The notes beneath the pieces are model-generated. The model was not told where the DNA came from, made no database searches, and was given only the letters and a program-made list of their open reading frames with translations. Positions 8,433 through 17,842 of a DNA stretch of 64,000 nt are shown piece by piece. Source of the DNA: Clostridium sp. AWRP (GTDB lineage: Bacteria > Bacillota > Clostridia > Clostridiales > Clostridiaceae); assembly GCF_004006395.2 (NCBI RefSeq), contig NZ_CP029758.2, positions 310,001-374,000 of the forward strand, in the 5' to 3' direction. Position numbers and translations under genes: made by a program. Position 1 is the first letter of the stretch, and each line of letters opens with the position of its first letter.

Positions 8433-10190
8433 ATGCAAAAAACTAAGATGATTTTTACTATTGGACCTGCAAGTGGTTCGGAGGAAGTTTTGTCAGAGCT
8501 TATTGAAGCTGGAATGAATGTATCAAGACATAACTTTTCTCATGGAGATCACAAAGAGCATGAAGAAAGAATAAATATGGTAAAAAAACTTAGAGAAAAA
8601 TACAATAAGCCAATAGCAATAATGCTTGATACAAAGGGACCTGAAATAAGAACAGGTAATTTTAAAGAAGATAAGGTAGCATTAAAAGAAGGTGATCATT
8701 TCGCTGTTTATTGTGGAGAAGATGTTATAGGAGATAAAAGTAAATGCTCTATAACTTATGGTGAATTGAGCAACGATGTAAAAAAGGGCGACAGCATACT
8801 TATTGATGATGGTTTAGTTGGACTTGAAGTTGAAGGTGTTGAAGCAAATAAAATAAATTGTACAGTTAAAAACAGTGGCATGGTTGGCAATCATAAAGGT
8901 GTAAATGTACCTGGAGTTTCTATATCTATCCCTGCCATAACTGAAAAAGATAAAGATGATTTGAAATTCGGTTGTTATATGGAAGTAGATATGGTAGCTG
9001 CATCCTTTATAAGAAAAGCAGCTGATGTTATGGCTATAAGAAAAGTACTTGAAGCAAATGGAGGACAAGATATACAGATATTTTCTAAAATAGAGAGTCA
9101 AGAAGGCGTTGACAACATAGATGAAATAATAAAATTTTCTGATGGAATAATGGTAGCAAGGGGAGATATGGGAGTAGAAATTCCTATAGAAAAAGTTCCA
9201 ATGATTCAGAAATTTATAATAGAAAAATGTAATAAGGCAGGAAAACCTGTTATAACTGCTACGCAGATGCTTGATTCTATGATAAGAAATCCTAGACCTA
9301 CAAGGGCAGAAGCTTCTGATATAGCTAATGCTATATTTGATGGTACAGATGCTATAATGTTAAGTGGAGAATCTGCTAATGGAAAATATCCTGTGGAAGC
9401 TGCTAAAACTATGGCAAGGATAGCTAAGAGAGCAGAGGAGCAAATTAACTATGATTCTTTGCTTGAGAAAAAGAGAGAAGCACATATACAGAATGTGCCA
9501 AATGCTATAAGCCTTGCTGCATGTACTACGGCTTCAGAATTAAAAGCTTCTGCTATAATAACAGCTACTCAAAGCGGTAATACTGCTAGAATGGTTTCAA
9601 AATACAGACCAGGATGTCATGTTATAGCTGTAACCCCAAGTGGTAAAGTAGCCAGGGGACTTGCTTTAAATTGGGGTGTATTTCCAATACTCGCCAAAAA
9701 AGTAGAGTCTACAGATGAAATGATAGAAAATTCTGTTGAAATAGCTTTGAAAAGTGGATATGTAAAAAAAGGAGATCTGGTAATCATAGCAGCAGGCATA
9801 CCTGTAAGCTATTCTGGAACTACCAATATGCTTAAAGTTCATATAGTAGGAGATATACTAGCTCAGGGAAGAGGCTCAGGGGCTAGACCAGGTTATGGAA
9901 CTGCAAAGATAGTAAGTAGTCCGAAAGAAGCAGATGAAGTAGTTGAAAAGGACGATATTCTAGTAGTTAAAGATTTGGATAAAGGATATATTAATATTTT
10001 GGATAGAGTTGCAGGAATCATATCAGAAAAAGGTGGCTTAACTTCTCATCTTGCTATTGAATGTCTTACAAGAGAAATACCTATTATTTGCAATGCAGGA
10101 GGTGCTACTGAAATATTAAAGACAGGCACATTTATTACTATGGACGTCATAAGAGGAATAGTATATAATGGCAGAGTAAATATAATGTAG
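8433..10190 (+). CDS. pyk: Pyruvate kinase with C-terminal PEP-utilizer domain
   Basis: Converts phosphoenolpyruvate and ADP to pyruvate and ATP. The N-terminal part begins with MIFTIGPASGSEEVLSEL, and the active-site region has MVARGDMGVEIP and TATQMLDSM. At 585 aa it is about 110 residues longer than E. coli enzymes because of a C-terminal PEP-utilizer-like domain (from about residue 500), with GGLTSHLAIECLTREIPII. That extra domain is typical of Bacillus and Clostridium pyruvate kinases. Second gene of the pfkA-pyk unit. Confidence 0.97.
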   Translation: MQKTKMIFTIGPASGSEEVLSELIEAGMNVSRHNFSHGDHKEHEERINMVKKLREKYNKPIAIMLDTKGPEIRTGNFKEDKVALKEGDHFAVYCGEDVIGDKSKCSITYGELSNDVKKGDSILIDDGLVGLEVEGVEANKINCTVKNSGMVGNHKGVNVPGVSISIPAITEKDKDDLKFGCYMEVDMVAASFIRKAADVMAIRKVLEANGGQDIQIFSKIESQEGVDNIDEIIKFSDGIMVARGDMGVEIPIEKVPMIQKFIIEKCNKAGKPVITATQMLDSMIRNPRPTRAEASDIANAIFDGTDAIMLSGESANGKYPVEAAKTMARIAKRAEEQINYDSLLEKKREAHIQNVPNAISLAACTTASELKASAIITATQSGNTARMVSKYRPGCHVIAVTPSGKVARGLALNWGVFPILAKKVESTDEMIENSVEIALKSGYVKKGDLVIIAAGIPVSYSGTTNMLKVHIVGDILAQGRGSGARPGYGTAKIVSSPKEADEVVEKDDILVVKDLDKGYINILDRVAGIISEKGGLTSHLAIECLTREIPIICNAGGATEILKTGTFITMDVIRGIVYNGRVNIM

Positions 10191-10304
10191 TTATGTTTTT
10201 CAATATGTAAAATATTTATTGAAATTTAACATGACTTTAATGTATAATATAACAATATGTGGCTAAAATTATATAACAGAGAAAGTAAGACAACTGATTC
10301 TATT

Positions 10305-10335
10305 TTTTGCACCTTTGCGGGTGCAATTTTTTTTT
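10305..10335 (+). terminator. Rho-independent terminator after pfkA-pyk
   Basis: Stem TGCACC (10308-10313) with GGTGCA (10320-10325) is followed by a run of nine T residues. It lies about 115 bp after pyk and ends the glycolytic operon. The remainder of the 330-bp gap to the next gene holds a dispersed repeat at 10446-10490 and otherwise nothing I recognise. Confidence 0.8.
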
Positions 10336-10445
10336 GTACAAAGTGCTTCTTTAATTGTATACTGTACTTATGGAAATTTTGAATGAGAAATTGGACTATA
10401 TATTGACTGTGGTTGAGTTAAGAAATTAACTGTTGCAGTTTAAAA

Positions 10446-10490
10446 ATGATGCGAAGCAAAGCTTCGTAAGTTAAGAATTAATAATTAAAA
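10446..10490. repeat. Dispersed intergenic repeat, copy B
   Basis: Small hairpin CGAAGC-aaa-GCTTCG (10452-10466) followed by AGTTAAGAATTAATAATTAA. The reverse complement of this arrangement appears at 55955-55997, so it is a repeated intergenic element present in both orientations. Confidence 0.55.
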
Positions 10491-10520
10491 GTTCTAGATT
10501 TTGTTTAAGTAGGTGAATAT

Positions 10521-11960
10521 ATGAGTGAAAAAATAGAAAAAAATAGAGAATATATAGTTGAAATAGATGGTATGGGATACCAGGGAGAGGGAGTTGGAAA
10601 GGTAGACGGGTTTACAATTTTTATACAGGGAGCTATTCAGGGAGAGAAGGTAAAGGTAAAAGTCATAAAAGTAAATAAAAATTTTGCTTTTGGAAAATTG
10701 GTAGAGGTACTTGAACCATCTCTTTATAGAGCAAATTCACTTTGCAGTATATATAAAAGATGCGGCGGATGTCAGCTTCAGCATATGTCCTATGAAGGGC
10801 AACTTGACTTCAAAAAAAAGAGAGTAAAAGATTGTTTAGAGAGAATAGGAAAATTTGAAGTAGAGGAACAGGATAAAATATTTAGGGATAATGTTTTAGA
10901 GAAAAGCAGCGAAGGTACTTCAGTAAAATTGTATAACACCCTAGGTATGACAAATCCCTATAGATATAGAAATAAAGTACAATTGCCAGTAGGTAGATGT
11001 AATAAAAAGATAAATATAGGATTTTATGCAAAAGCAAGTCATGAAATAATAGATATGGAAAGCTGTCTTATTCAGAACGAAACTTCAGATAAAATAGTGA
11101 AGCTCATGAGAGATTGGATTGAAAAGTATAATGTAGATCCTTATGATGAAAAAACAGGCAGAGGTACTATAAAACATATAATAACTAGAAAAGGATTTGC
11201 TACAGGTGAAGTTATGCTAGTAATTGTAACCTTTACTGAAAACTTGCCTCATAAAAAAGAACTTGTAGAACTTATGTGTAAGAACGTACCTGGAATAAAG
11301 AGTATAGTACATAATATAAATAATAATAAAACAAATGTGATATTAGGGAAAAAATGTGTAAACCTATGGGGAGAGGATACTATAAGGGATACTATAGGTA
11401 ATTTTAAATTCAATATATCCCCTCTTTCATTTTTTCAGGTAAATCCTCTTCAAACGGAAGTGCTTTACAGTAAAGCATTGGAATATGCAGGTTTAAGTGG
11501 GAATGAAGTTGTATTTGATGCTTATTGTGGTACAGGAACTATATCTTTGTTTTTATCTCAAAAGGCAAAAAAGGTATATGGTGTGGAAATAATCGATGAA
11601 GCCATAAAAAATGCAAGAATAAATGCTGAAGAGAATGGGGTAAATAACGTAGAGTTTATAACGGGAAAGTCTGAAGTAGTGATACCAGAACTCATAAGCA
11701 AGGGAATAAAGGCTGATGTGGTAGTGGTTGATCCGCCAAGAAAGGGATGTGATATGGAGCTTCTTAAGGCAATAGCAGATATGGCACCGAGGACTATAGT
11801 TTATGTGTCCTGTGATCCGGCAACTCTTGCCAGGGATTTAGCAGTTTTGAGGGAGCTTGGATATATGACTAAGGAAGTGCAGCCTGTGGATATGTTTGCT
11901 CAGACTTCCCATGTGGAAACTGTGATTCTGATGACACGTTGTGGTCAAAACGATAAATAA
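10521..11960 (+). CDS. rlmD: 23S rRNA (uracil-5-)-methyltransferase, RumA/RlmCD family
   Basis: SAM-dependent RNA m5U methyltransferase of 479 aa. It has an N-terminal TRAM domain (about residues 7-70), a cysteine cluster CSIYKRCGGC (about 75-90) likely to hold a 4Fe-4S cluster, the SAM motif FDAYCGTGTISLFL, VVVDPPRKGCD, and the catalytic-cysteine motif VSCDPATLARDL. Which uridines it modifies cannot be told from sequence; Firmicute relatives can act as dual-site RlmCD. ATG 10521 follows AAGTAGGTGA. Confidence 0.92.
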   Translation: MSEKIEKNREYIVEIDGMGYQGEGVGKVDGFTIFIQGAIQGEKVKVKVIKVNKNFAFGKLVEVLEPSLYRANSLCSIYKRCGGCQLQHMSYEGQLDFKKKRVKDCLERIGKFEVEEQDKIFRDNVLEKSSEGTSVKLYNTLGMTNPYRYRNKVQLPVGRCNKKINIGFYAKASHEIIDMESCLIQNETSDKIVKLMRDWIEKYNVDPYDEKTGRGTIKHIITRKGFATGEVMLVIVTFTENLPHKKELVELMCKNVPGIKSIVHNINNNKTNVILGKKCVNLWGEDTIRDTIGNFKFNISPLSFFQVNPLQTEVLYSKALEYAGLSGNEVVFDAYCGTGTISLFLSQKAKKVYGVEIIDEAIKNARINAEENGVNNVEFITGKSEVVIPELISKGIKADVVVVDPPRKGCDMELLKAIADMAPRTIVYVSCDPATLARDLAVLRELGYMTKEVQPVDMFAQTSHVETVILMTRCGQNDK

Positions 11961-12121
11961 ACCACTACGACCACAATATGTTGTAGTTTTGGAACAAAAA
12001 ATGGGCAAAAATTAGGCTAAAAATGCCCGATTTTTGCCCTGATTTTTAAGGGAAAATATAGATGACATAGGGCAATTTTGAGTAATGTTAGATAATATCT
12101 ATTCGAGGGGGATCAAATAGC

Positions 12122-12583
12122 ATGAATATTAGAAAATACCAGTCTGAAGATTGTAGTGAAATAACTCAGCTGTTTTACCATACCGTTCATAGTATAAATG
12201 CAAAAGACTATACACAAGAACAACTTAACGTTTGGGTGACCGCAATAGTTGATAAGGCTGCTTGGGATAAATCGTTAACCCAGAATTACACAGTTGTCTG
12301 TGAACACGATGGGATGATTGTCGGCTTTGGTGACATTAACAATACTGGATACCTTGACAAAATTTTTGTTCACAAAGATTATCAAGGCATTGGTATTGCA
12401 ACTGCCATTGTCCATAATCTTGAAGATTATGCAATTGAACATGGAGTAGTACTGATAACAACACACGCATCAATAACTGCAAAACCATTTTTTGAAAAAC
12501 AAGGATATAAGGTTATTAAAGAACAGCAAGTTGAGCGTGACAAGCAGATGCTGACTAATTTTGTAATGGAAAAAATATTTTGA
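12122..12583 (+). CDS. GNAT-family N-acetyltransferase
   Basis: 153-aa GCN5-related acetyltransferase that would transfer an acetyl group from acetyl-CoA to an unknown amine. The acetyl-CoA loop is seen in KDYQGIGIATAIVHNLED (about residues 88-105), followed by the family's FFEKQGYKV segment. ATG 12122 is preceded by GAGGGGATC. It stands alone between the RNA methyltransferase and a MocR regulator and starts a stretch whose wording looks less AT-biased than its neighbours, so it may have been acquired with them. Confidence 0.85.
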   Translation: MNIRKYQSEDCSEITQLFYHTVHSINAKDYTQEQLNVWVTAIVDKAAWDKSLTQNYTVVCEHDGMIVGFGDINNTGYLDKIFVHKDYQGIGIATAIVHNLEDYAIEHGVVLITTHASITAKPFFEKQGYKVIKEQQVERDKQMLTNFVMEKIF

Positions 12584-12605
12584 AAAACGATTAACTAAAA
12601 AAATC

Positions 12606-12645
12606 CAGAGACATTGAGATAGAAAAATCTTGATGTCTCTGTTTT
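12606..12645 (+). terminator. Terminator after the GNAT gene
   Basis: Stem CAGAGACAT (12606-12614) pairs with ATGTCTCTG (12633-12641), with a second inner stem AGAT/ATCT, followed by TTTT. It lies 22 bp after the stop codon. Confidence 0.8.
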
Positions 12646-12683
12646 CATATAAACCTAAAACACAATTAAATAAATCTGCCATC

Positions 12684-12748
12684 GGGCAAAACAACCATGA
12701 AGGTTATGTTCTTCGTTACTGAAAAACATAGCCTCATTTTTGTTGCCC
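12684..12748. repeat. Imperfect inverted repeat
   Basis: GGGCAA...GGTTATGTT (12684-12710) and AACATAGCC...TTGCCC (12725-12748) form a long imperfect hairpin between the converging GNAT and MocR genes. It could be a terminator for the minus-strand gene or the remnant of a small mobile element. No transposase is nearby. Confidence 0.45.
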
Positions 12749-12830
12749 AATTTACAGAAAAAGGAAGGACTGATTAAAGTGATTACAAGATTTATGAGAG
12801 ATACATCTCTCACTGCTATAGAAATAGAAA

Positions 12831-14324
12831 TCAAACAATAGGACTGTCTTCCGAATTTTTTTTATCTATAAATGAGAATACAATTTTACTTAAAGTAATA
12901 ATGCCATTTTCTAATTGTTCTTGATCCAAAGAAGAAAAGCTTAGACGTATATGATTAAATTCAGGTTCGCTTGAATAACAGGTTGACCCGGTAAGAAAGG
13001 CAATACTGTTCTTTTGAGCTTCAAAAACAAGACTTTCTGCACTTAGCCATGATGGAAGAGTGACCCAAATATTTGGCCCTCCCATTGGCGAACTCCATTC
13101 AACAGTATCGGGCATATGTTTTTTAAGAAGCTTTAAAATTAAATTACGCCTATTATATAAAATATTATTCATACTGTTTAAATGTTTTTTCATGAAGTCC
13201 AATTGAACAAAAGGTAATAACGCTTTTTGAGTTAATACTGGACTACCAAGATCAGAATTAGACTTAGCTGCAATAAGTCTATTTAGTATTGTACCAGATG
13301 CTGCCAAAATACCAATTCTGCAGCCAGGTGATAGAAATTTACTAAATCCTTTTATATATATTACATGACCATCGGTATCCATACTTTTTAATGCAGGTAA
13401 AGGATTCTTTTCAAACGAAATTTCACGCCAGGGATCATCTTCAACAATTAAACAATTAAAGTCTTTCGCAATTTCAATTAATTCTTTTCTTCTTTGCATA
13501 CTCATCACTGTTCCAGTTGGGTTATGGTAGGTGGGTATGGTATAAATTAATTTTGGGGAATAAGTATCACATAGTCGTAAAAGCAAATCAATCCGCATTC
13601 CATCTTTATCAACAGGAACAGATAAAATAGTAGCTCCTTGCCAGCGGAAAACGTCAATAGCAGCTGTATAGGTTGGAGCTTCCATCACTACAATGTCACC
13701 CGAACCTATAAATGTTCTGGCAACTAAATTAATCGCTTGTTGCGAACCATTCGTTATTATAATTTCGTTTTTAGATATTGAAATACCGCTGGAAATTAAA
13801 TAATCAGCTATGGCAGAACGAAATTCTAAATCTCCTTGTACAGGTCCGTACTCTGAAAGTATATCTGGATTTTTTAAGATGAAGGATGATATATGTCTGG
13901 AAATAAGGTGTTCAGGAAGTAGGGAACTGTGAACGGAGGCAGCTGACAACCATATTTGTGATTTTGTTGTTAAACTAATATTTTGCCACCAAAATTGAGC
14001 TCTTGGAAGGTGATCAGGGATGGAAAGCTGCCAATTAAGAGAAGTCAAATCAGTGTCATGATCTTTATGATTCTTTATTTTTTCTGTTTGAACATAAGTA
14101 CCTTTCCCTTGTATGGTAGAAATAATGCTATCATCCGCCAGCATTGAATATGCCTTGGAAACGGTAACCATACTTACATTTAGTGTTTTTGAAAGGCTTC
14201 TGACAGAAGGTAAGCGGGAGCCTTTTTCTAATAAACCAGAGGATATACGATCAGCAATTGACTGATAAATTTGTTTTGATAAAGATATATTCGTATTTCT
14301 ATTTAAATCTATTTTAATTTCCAT
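12831..14324 (-). CDS. MocR/PdxR-type transcriptional regulator (GntR HTH plus aminotransferase domain)
   Basis: 497-aa fusion of a GntR-type winged helix (residues about 1-80, with LPSVRSLSKTLNVSMVTVSK) to a class I aminotransferase-like domain (about 115-490). The PLP-binding lysine is in YIKGFSKFLSPGCRIG, about residue 329, so the effector is probably PLP or a PLP adduct of an amine or amino acid. It is divergent from a PLP-dependent decarboxylase, with 116 bp of repeat-rich DNA between them, so it likely controls that gene, as PdxR, GabR and TauR do for neighbouring PLP or amine genes. Confidence 0.9.
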   Translation of the reverse strand: MEIKIDLNRNTNISLSKQIYQSIADRISSGLLEKGSRLPSVRSLSKTLNVSMVTVSKAYSMLADDSIISTIQGKGTYVQTEKIKNHKDHDTDLTSLNWQLSIPDHLPRAQFWWQNISLTTKSQIWLSAASVHSSLLPEHLISRHISSFILKNPDILSEYGPVQGDLEFRSAIADYLISSGISISKNEIIITNGSQQAINLVARTFIGSGDIVVMEAPTYTAAIDVFRWQGATILSVPVDKDGMRIDLLLRLCDTYSPKLIYTIPTYHNPTGTVMSMQRRKELIEIAKDFNCLIVEDDPWREISFEKNPLPALKSMDTDGHVIYIKGFSKFLSPGCRIGILAASGTILNRLIAAKSNSDLGSPVLTQKALLPFVQLDFMKKHLNSMNNILYNRRNLILKLLKKHMPDTVEWSSPMGGPNIWVTLPSWLSAESLVFEAQKNSIAFLTGSTCYSSEPEFNHIRLSFSSLDQEQLENGIITLSKIVFSFIDKKNSEDSPIV

Positions 14325-14341
14325 CTTGCACTCCCTCTAAG

Positions 14342-14406
14342 TGTTATAGTCTGATATTGACTGTTATACATGTTATGTAGTAATTATATTATAACATACT
14401 ATAACA
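14342..14406. promoter_or_regulatory. Putative MocR operator: five TGTTAT half-sites
   Basis: TGTTAT occurs at 14342, 14362 and 14371 and its complement ATAACA at 14391 and 14401. The outer copies extend to TGTTATAGT and ACTATAACA. TTGACT at 14357-14362 with TAATTA at 14381-14386 could be the decarboxylase promoter, inside the repeats. MocR regulators are known to use paired direct repeats, so this is the expected binding region; the assignment is inferred. Confidence 0.6.
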
Positions 14407-14440
14407 ATGTCAAGCATGAAAATTTGAAAGGAGCATATCA

Positions 14441-15868
14441 ATGGATAAAAATTTAGAAAATGATTTAACTAATATTAATACTTTATTAGAAAAAGTAAAG
14501 AACTACTCATTTGATTTTTTAGAAAACATTAATAAAATACCAGCTTTTCCAGATAGCAACAATGTTTATTCGCCTTCACAATTAAACAAAAATGGATTAG
14601 GCGGTGAAAACACATTAGAAGAGTTTATGCAAAGATTTTATAAGGGGATCGTTTCAAGTGGGGGATCAAGGTATTTTGGTTTTGTAACGGGAGGGGCAAC
14701 TCCAGCGGCTTTAATGGGAGACTGGTTAGTGAGCACATTTGATCAAAATGCTACAGCTTGTGATCATTCAAGTGCAGCAAAAATTGAAGAAGAAACCATA
14801 AATTTATTAAAGCAGCTTTTCGGATTAACAGAACAATTTTCAGGAGCATTTGTAACAGGCGCTACCATGGCTAATTTTGTAGGATTGGCAATTGGCAGGC
14901 AGTGGGTAGCCAAACAATTAGGCATTCATCTATCCTTAGACGGACTATATTCAATCCCGCCGATTCAGATTGTGAGTGCCACGCCTCATTCGAGTATACT
15001 AAAAGTGATGTCTATGTTGGGTATGGGAAGAAATAATATGCATTACATTCCAACAATCGACAAAAGAGAGGCAATAGATATCAAAGCATTAGAAAATTAC
15101 TTAAAGCAATTGAATGGGGAACCATGTATTGTTGTAGCAAATGCAGGAACAGTGAATACGGTTGATTTTGATGATTTAAAACAGATTGGAACATTAAAGA
15201 AAAAATATAATTTCTTTCTCCATGTTGATGGAGCCTTTGGTGGTTTTGCTTCTTGTTCCACAAAATATAAGCATTTTGTAGAAGGAATGGAAGAAGCAGA
15301 TTCCATTACGATAGATGCGCACAAATGGCTCAATGTTCCCTATGATAGTGCAATGCAATTCACAAAACATCCAAAGCTTCAGCTTCAGGTTTTTCAAAAT
15401 AATGCCGTATACTTAGGCGAGATTTCCCAAACACCTGACTTTGTTCATTTAGTTCCAGAGAATTCAAGGAGGTTAAGAGCTCTTCCTGTATGGTTTACAA
15501 TAAAGGCATATGGGCAAAACGGATATAAGGAGATCATTGAGAGGAATTGCGAATTAGCTCAATTGCTAAGTAGAAAAATCTATGAATCGAACAATTTCAA
15601 ATTACTGTCAATTACCAGATTAAATGTTGTCTGTTTTACCATTGATTTTGGTGAACATACTATGACATTAGAGAATATACAACAATTTTTGAATTTAGTG
15701 AATGAAGATGGTAGTGCATTTTTTACTCAAACCATATATAAAGGAAAACCTGGAATGCGTGCAGCAATCAGTAATTGGAGAACAGAGGAAAAAGATATTG
15801 AAATTGCGTGGGAAGTATTAAATAAGGCGTATAACTCCTACGTTAAAACAATAATGGCAATTGATTAA
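14441..15868 (+). CDS. PLP-dependent group II amino acid decarboxylase
   Basis: 475-aa member of the aromatic-amino-acid/glutamate/diaminobutyrate decarboxylase family. It would decarboxylate an amino acid to an amine; the substrate is not identifiable from sequence. Signature residues: HVDGAFGGFASC, which includes the PLP-contacting aspartate and alanine, and DAHKWLNVPYD with the Schiff-base Lys295. ATG 14441 follows GAAAGGAG. Regulated presumably by the divergent MocR protein. A possible role in acid stress or amino-acid catabolism is inference. Its wording is less AT-biased than the housekeeping genes, suggesting transfer. Confidence 0.88.
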   Translation: MDKNLENDLTNINTLLEKVKNYSFDFLENINKIPAFPDSNNVYSPSQLNKNGLGGENTLEEFMQRFYKGIVSSGGSRYFGFVTGGATPAALMGDWLVSTFDQNATACDHSSAAKIEEETINLLKQLFGLTEQFSGAFVTGATMANFVGLAIGRQWVAKQLGIHLSLDGLYSIPPIQIVSATPHSSILKVMSMLGMGRNNMHYIPTIDKREAIDIKALENYLKQLNGEPCIVVANAGTVNTVDFDDLKQIGTLKKKYNFFLHVDGAFGGFASCSTKYKHFVEGMEEADSITIDAHKWLNVPYDSAMQFTKHPKLQLQVFQNNAVYLGEISQTPDFVHLVPENSRRLRALPVWFTIKAYGQNGYKEIIERNCELAQLLSRKIYESNNFKLLSITRLNVVCFTIDFGEHTMTLENIQQFLNLVNEDGSAFFTQTIYKGKPGMRAAISNWRTEEKDIEIAWEVLNKAYNSYVKTIMAID

Positions 15869-15958
15869 CCATAAGTAACTGCAAACCATGGAAACAGTAG
15901 CCGTTAATCAATCATGATTATGCTTTCACATGATATAGGCATTAAGTGAAAACCTTAA

Positions 15959-16456
15959 GTGGCAATGTGGTTATTGACCGTAATATATCTTGGTGGCAGC
16001 TACCTACTTTGGATATATACAGTTGATAATAGCGTGCTACAATCATTCATTGATTCCATGCCAGAAGAATTTGAACTTGTACCCTTTAATGAAAATATTT
16101 ATCATCAGGAAATGAAAGAGGCTTGGTCACAGGAGTTTTGCGAAAGCTTTTCATCCGCAGAGGATTATCAGGCACGAGGATTCGGATTCGCAGTGCAAAA
16201 AAATGGTAAATTGGCATCAGGAGCTTCTACAATGACGATTTATAACGGAGGCATTGAGATACAAGTCGCAACGCATAATAAATATAAAAGGCATGGGCTG
16301 GCGCTTACGTGTGCGTCGGCAATTATACAGGAATGCGTAAGAAGGAAAATCTGCCCTTGCTGGGATGCAGCGAATCTGATCTCGAAAAAAATGGCATTAG
16401 AGATTGGTTATGAATATCGTGGTGAATATAACACTACTCATATCAGTAAGCCGTGA
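15959..16456 (+). pseudogene. GNAT acetyltransferase (PF12746-like), N-terminally truncated
   Basis: The 165-aa frame matches the C-terminal part of a family usually near 250 aa. Recognisable are LQSFIDSMPEEFELVPF, the WSQEFCESFSSAEDYQARGF segment and the acetyl-CoA region YKRHGLALTCASAII followed by CPCWDAAN. The first 20 residues (from GTG 15959) are hydrophobic, unlike the family, and no Shine-Dalgarno sequence precedes the GTG. The N-terminal half is missing from the 90 bp upstream. I call it a truncated remnant; expression of a short functional domain cannot be excluded. Confidence 0.65.
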
Positions 16457-16600
16457 AATTTGCATCTAGTAGACTCTTAAGGTATATATTATTAAGCATG
16501 ATATTGATTTAAGCCGTACATCATTTAATTAATTTAATTTGAAGATGTTAGATTTTGGATATGCTTCTTATTGTATTCATAGAACAGGAGGGAATCGATT

Positions 16601-17398
16601 ATGTTAGGAACACACATCAACTTTTATTATTATTCAGGAACCGGAAATACGTTGTTGGTAGTGAAAGAAATGATAAAAACCTTTACCACAAAAGGAATAC
16701 AGGTTACGTTTTATAAAATTGAAGATACTGATCCAAAGAAAATAGACATCGCTACCCCTTTCGGGATTGCCTTTCCGGTTGCTTTCCAATCTACATTGCC
16801 CTTTGTATGGGATTTTCTGAAAGCGCTTCCAAGGGCTGAGCAAACACCTGTTTTCATGGTGGATACCATGATGGCTTTCTCCGGTGCTATTGTGGGACCA
16901 CTGAAAAAAGTTCTAACAGAAAAGGGATATGACTGTATCGGTGCTTGTGAGATTGTGATGCCTAATAACTGGTTTCCTAAACAGATCAATGAGGAAGAAA
17001 ACGAAAAAAAAATAAACAGTGGTCTTAGAAAGGCTAGAGAATATGCAGAGAATCTTATTGAGGGTAATACCTCTTGGAGGCGTATTCCCTTTCTTTCAAA
17101 GGGCCTTTATAATATCTGTTGTAATGATTTTGTGATGAACCGGATTGCTCTGGCTGAAGGGCGAAAAATTACCGTGGATAAGGGAAAATGCATTAAATGT
17201 GGACTATGCTCAAAGTTGTGTCCGGTGAACAACATCAATATGAAAGAGTATCCTGAGTGGCACGATTCGTGCGAGTTATGCATGCGATGCCTAAGTTTTT
17301 GCCCAGTTAATGCAGTAATCATTCCGGGCAAAAAGTTCAAACAATATCGAGCCGTTAAAGCAAAGGAGCTTACAATCAAAAACCTTGGAGAAAATTAA
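16601..17398 (+). CDS. EFR1-family ferredoxin-flavodoxin fusion
   Basis: 265-aa protein with an N-terminal flavodoxin-like domain (YYYSGTGNTLLVVKEM, phosphate loop for FMN, residues about 8-25) and a C-terminal pair of 4Fe-4S motifs (CIKCGLCSKLCP and CELCMRCLSFCP, about residues 198-240). It would carry electrons between an unknown donor and acceptor in the cytosol. ATG 16601 is preceded by ACAGGAGGGAAT. It stands alone in the accessory region, with no partner enzyme adjacent. Confidence 0.88.
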   Translation: MLGTHINFYYYSGTGNTLLVVKEMIKTFTTKGIQVTFYKIEDTDPKKIDIATPFGIAFPVAFQSTLPFVWDFLKALPRAEQTPVFMVDTMMAFSGAIVGPLKKVLTEKGYDCIGACEIVMPNNWFPKQINEEENEKKINSGLRKAREYAENLIEGNTSWRRIPFLSKGLYNICCNDFVMNRIALAEGRKITVDKGKCIKCGLCSKLCPVNNINMKEYPEWHDSCELCMRCLSFCPVNAVIIPGKKFKQYRAVKAKELTIKNLGEN

Positions 17399-17463
17399 AC
17401 TCATAGTAAAATAATAAAGCAAAGTTTGAATTTAATAAAGCGTAAGATATTGTAAAAAATACT

Positions 17464-17745
17464 ATGAAATCTTTTAAAGATATGTTATCAGCAATTAAAG
17501 ATATAAGTACTTTAATTAATCATACGTATAGTTCTGTCGAAACTATTATGAAATCGAAGGATACTATTTCAAGTAAGGTGGAATCCCTTACAGCTGTATC
17601 AGAAGAGACTTCTGCATCATCGGAAGAGATATAAGTATCATCTGAAGAACTATATGCATCTTCTGAGAATGTATCTGGTTTTGTGCAGAAGCTCAATAAA
17701 GTTGTAGAGGAACTTGATGAAAGTGTAAGTAAATTTAAATTATAA
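17464..17745 (+). pseudogene. Methyl-accepting chemotaxis protein, C-terminal fragment
   Basis: The reading frame encodes only the last ~93 residues of a chemoreceptor signalling domain (VSEETSASSEEI, then VSSEELYASSENVSGF, ending SVSKFKL). It is interrupted by an in-frame TAA (17632-17634) after SSEEI. The end resembles that of the receptor pseudogene at 20283-21995, so both may descend from the same gene family. It cannot make a functional receptor. Confidence 0.8.
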
Positions 17746-17842
17746 TACACTATTATGAAACAAAAAATTTTTATTAAAATAAACGTGATAAGTATGTATA
17801 TCCACACCTATGAGTGGAAAAATAAATTCGAGGTGATAATAT

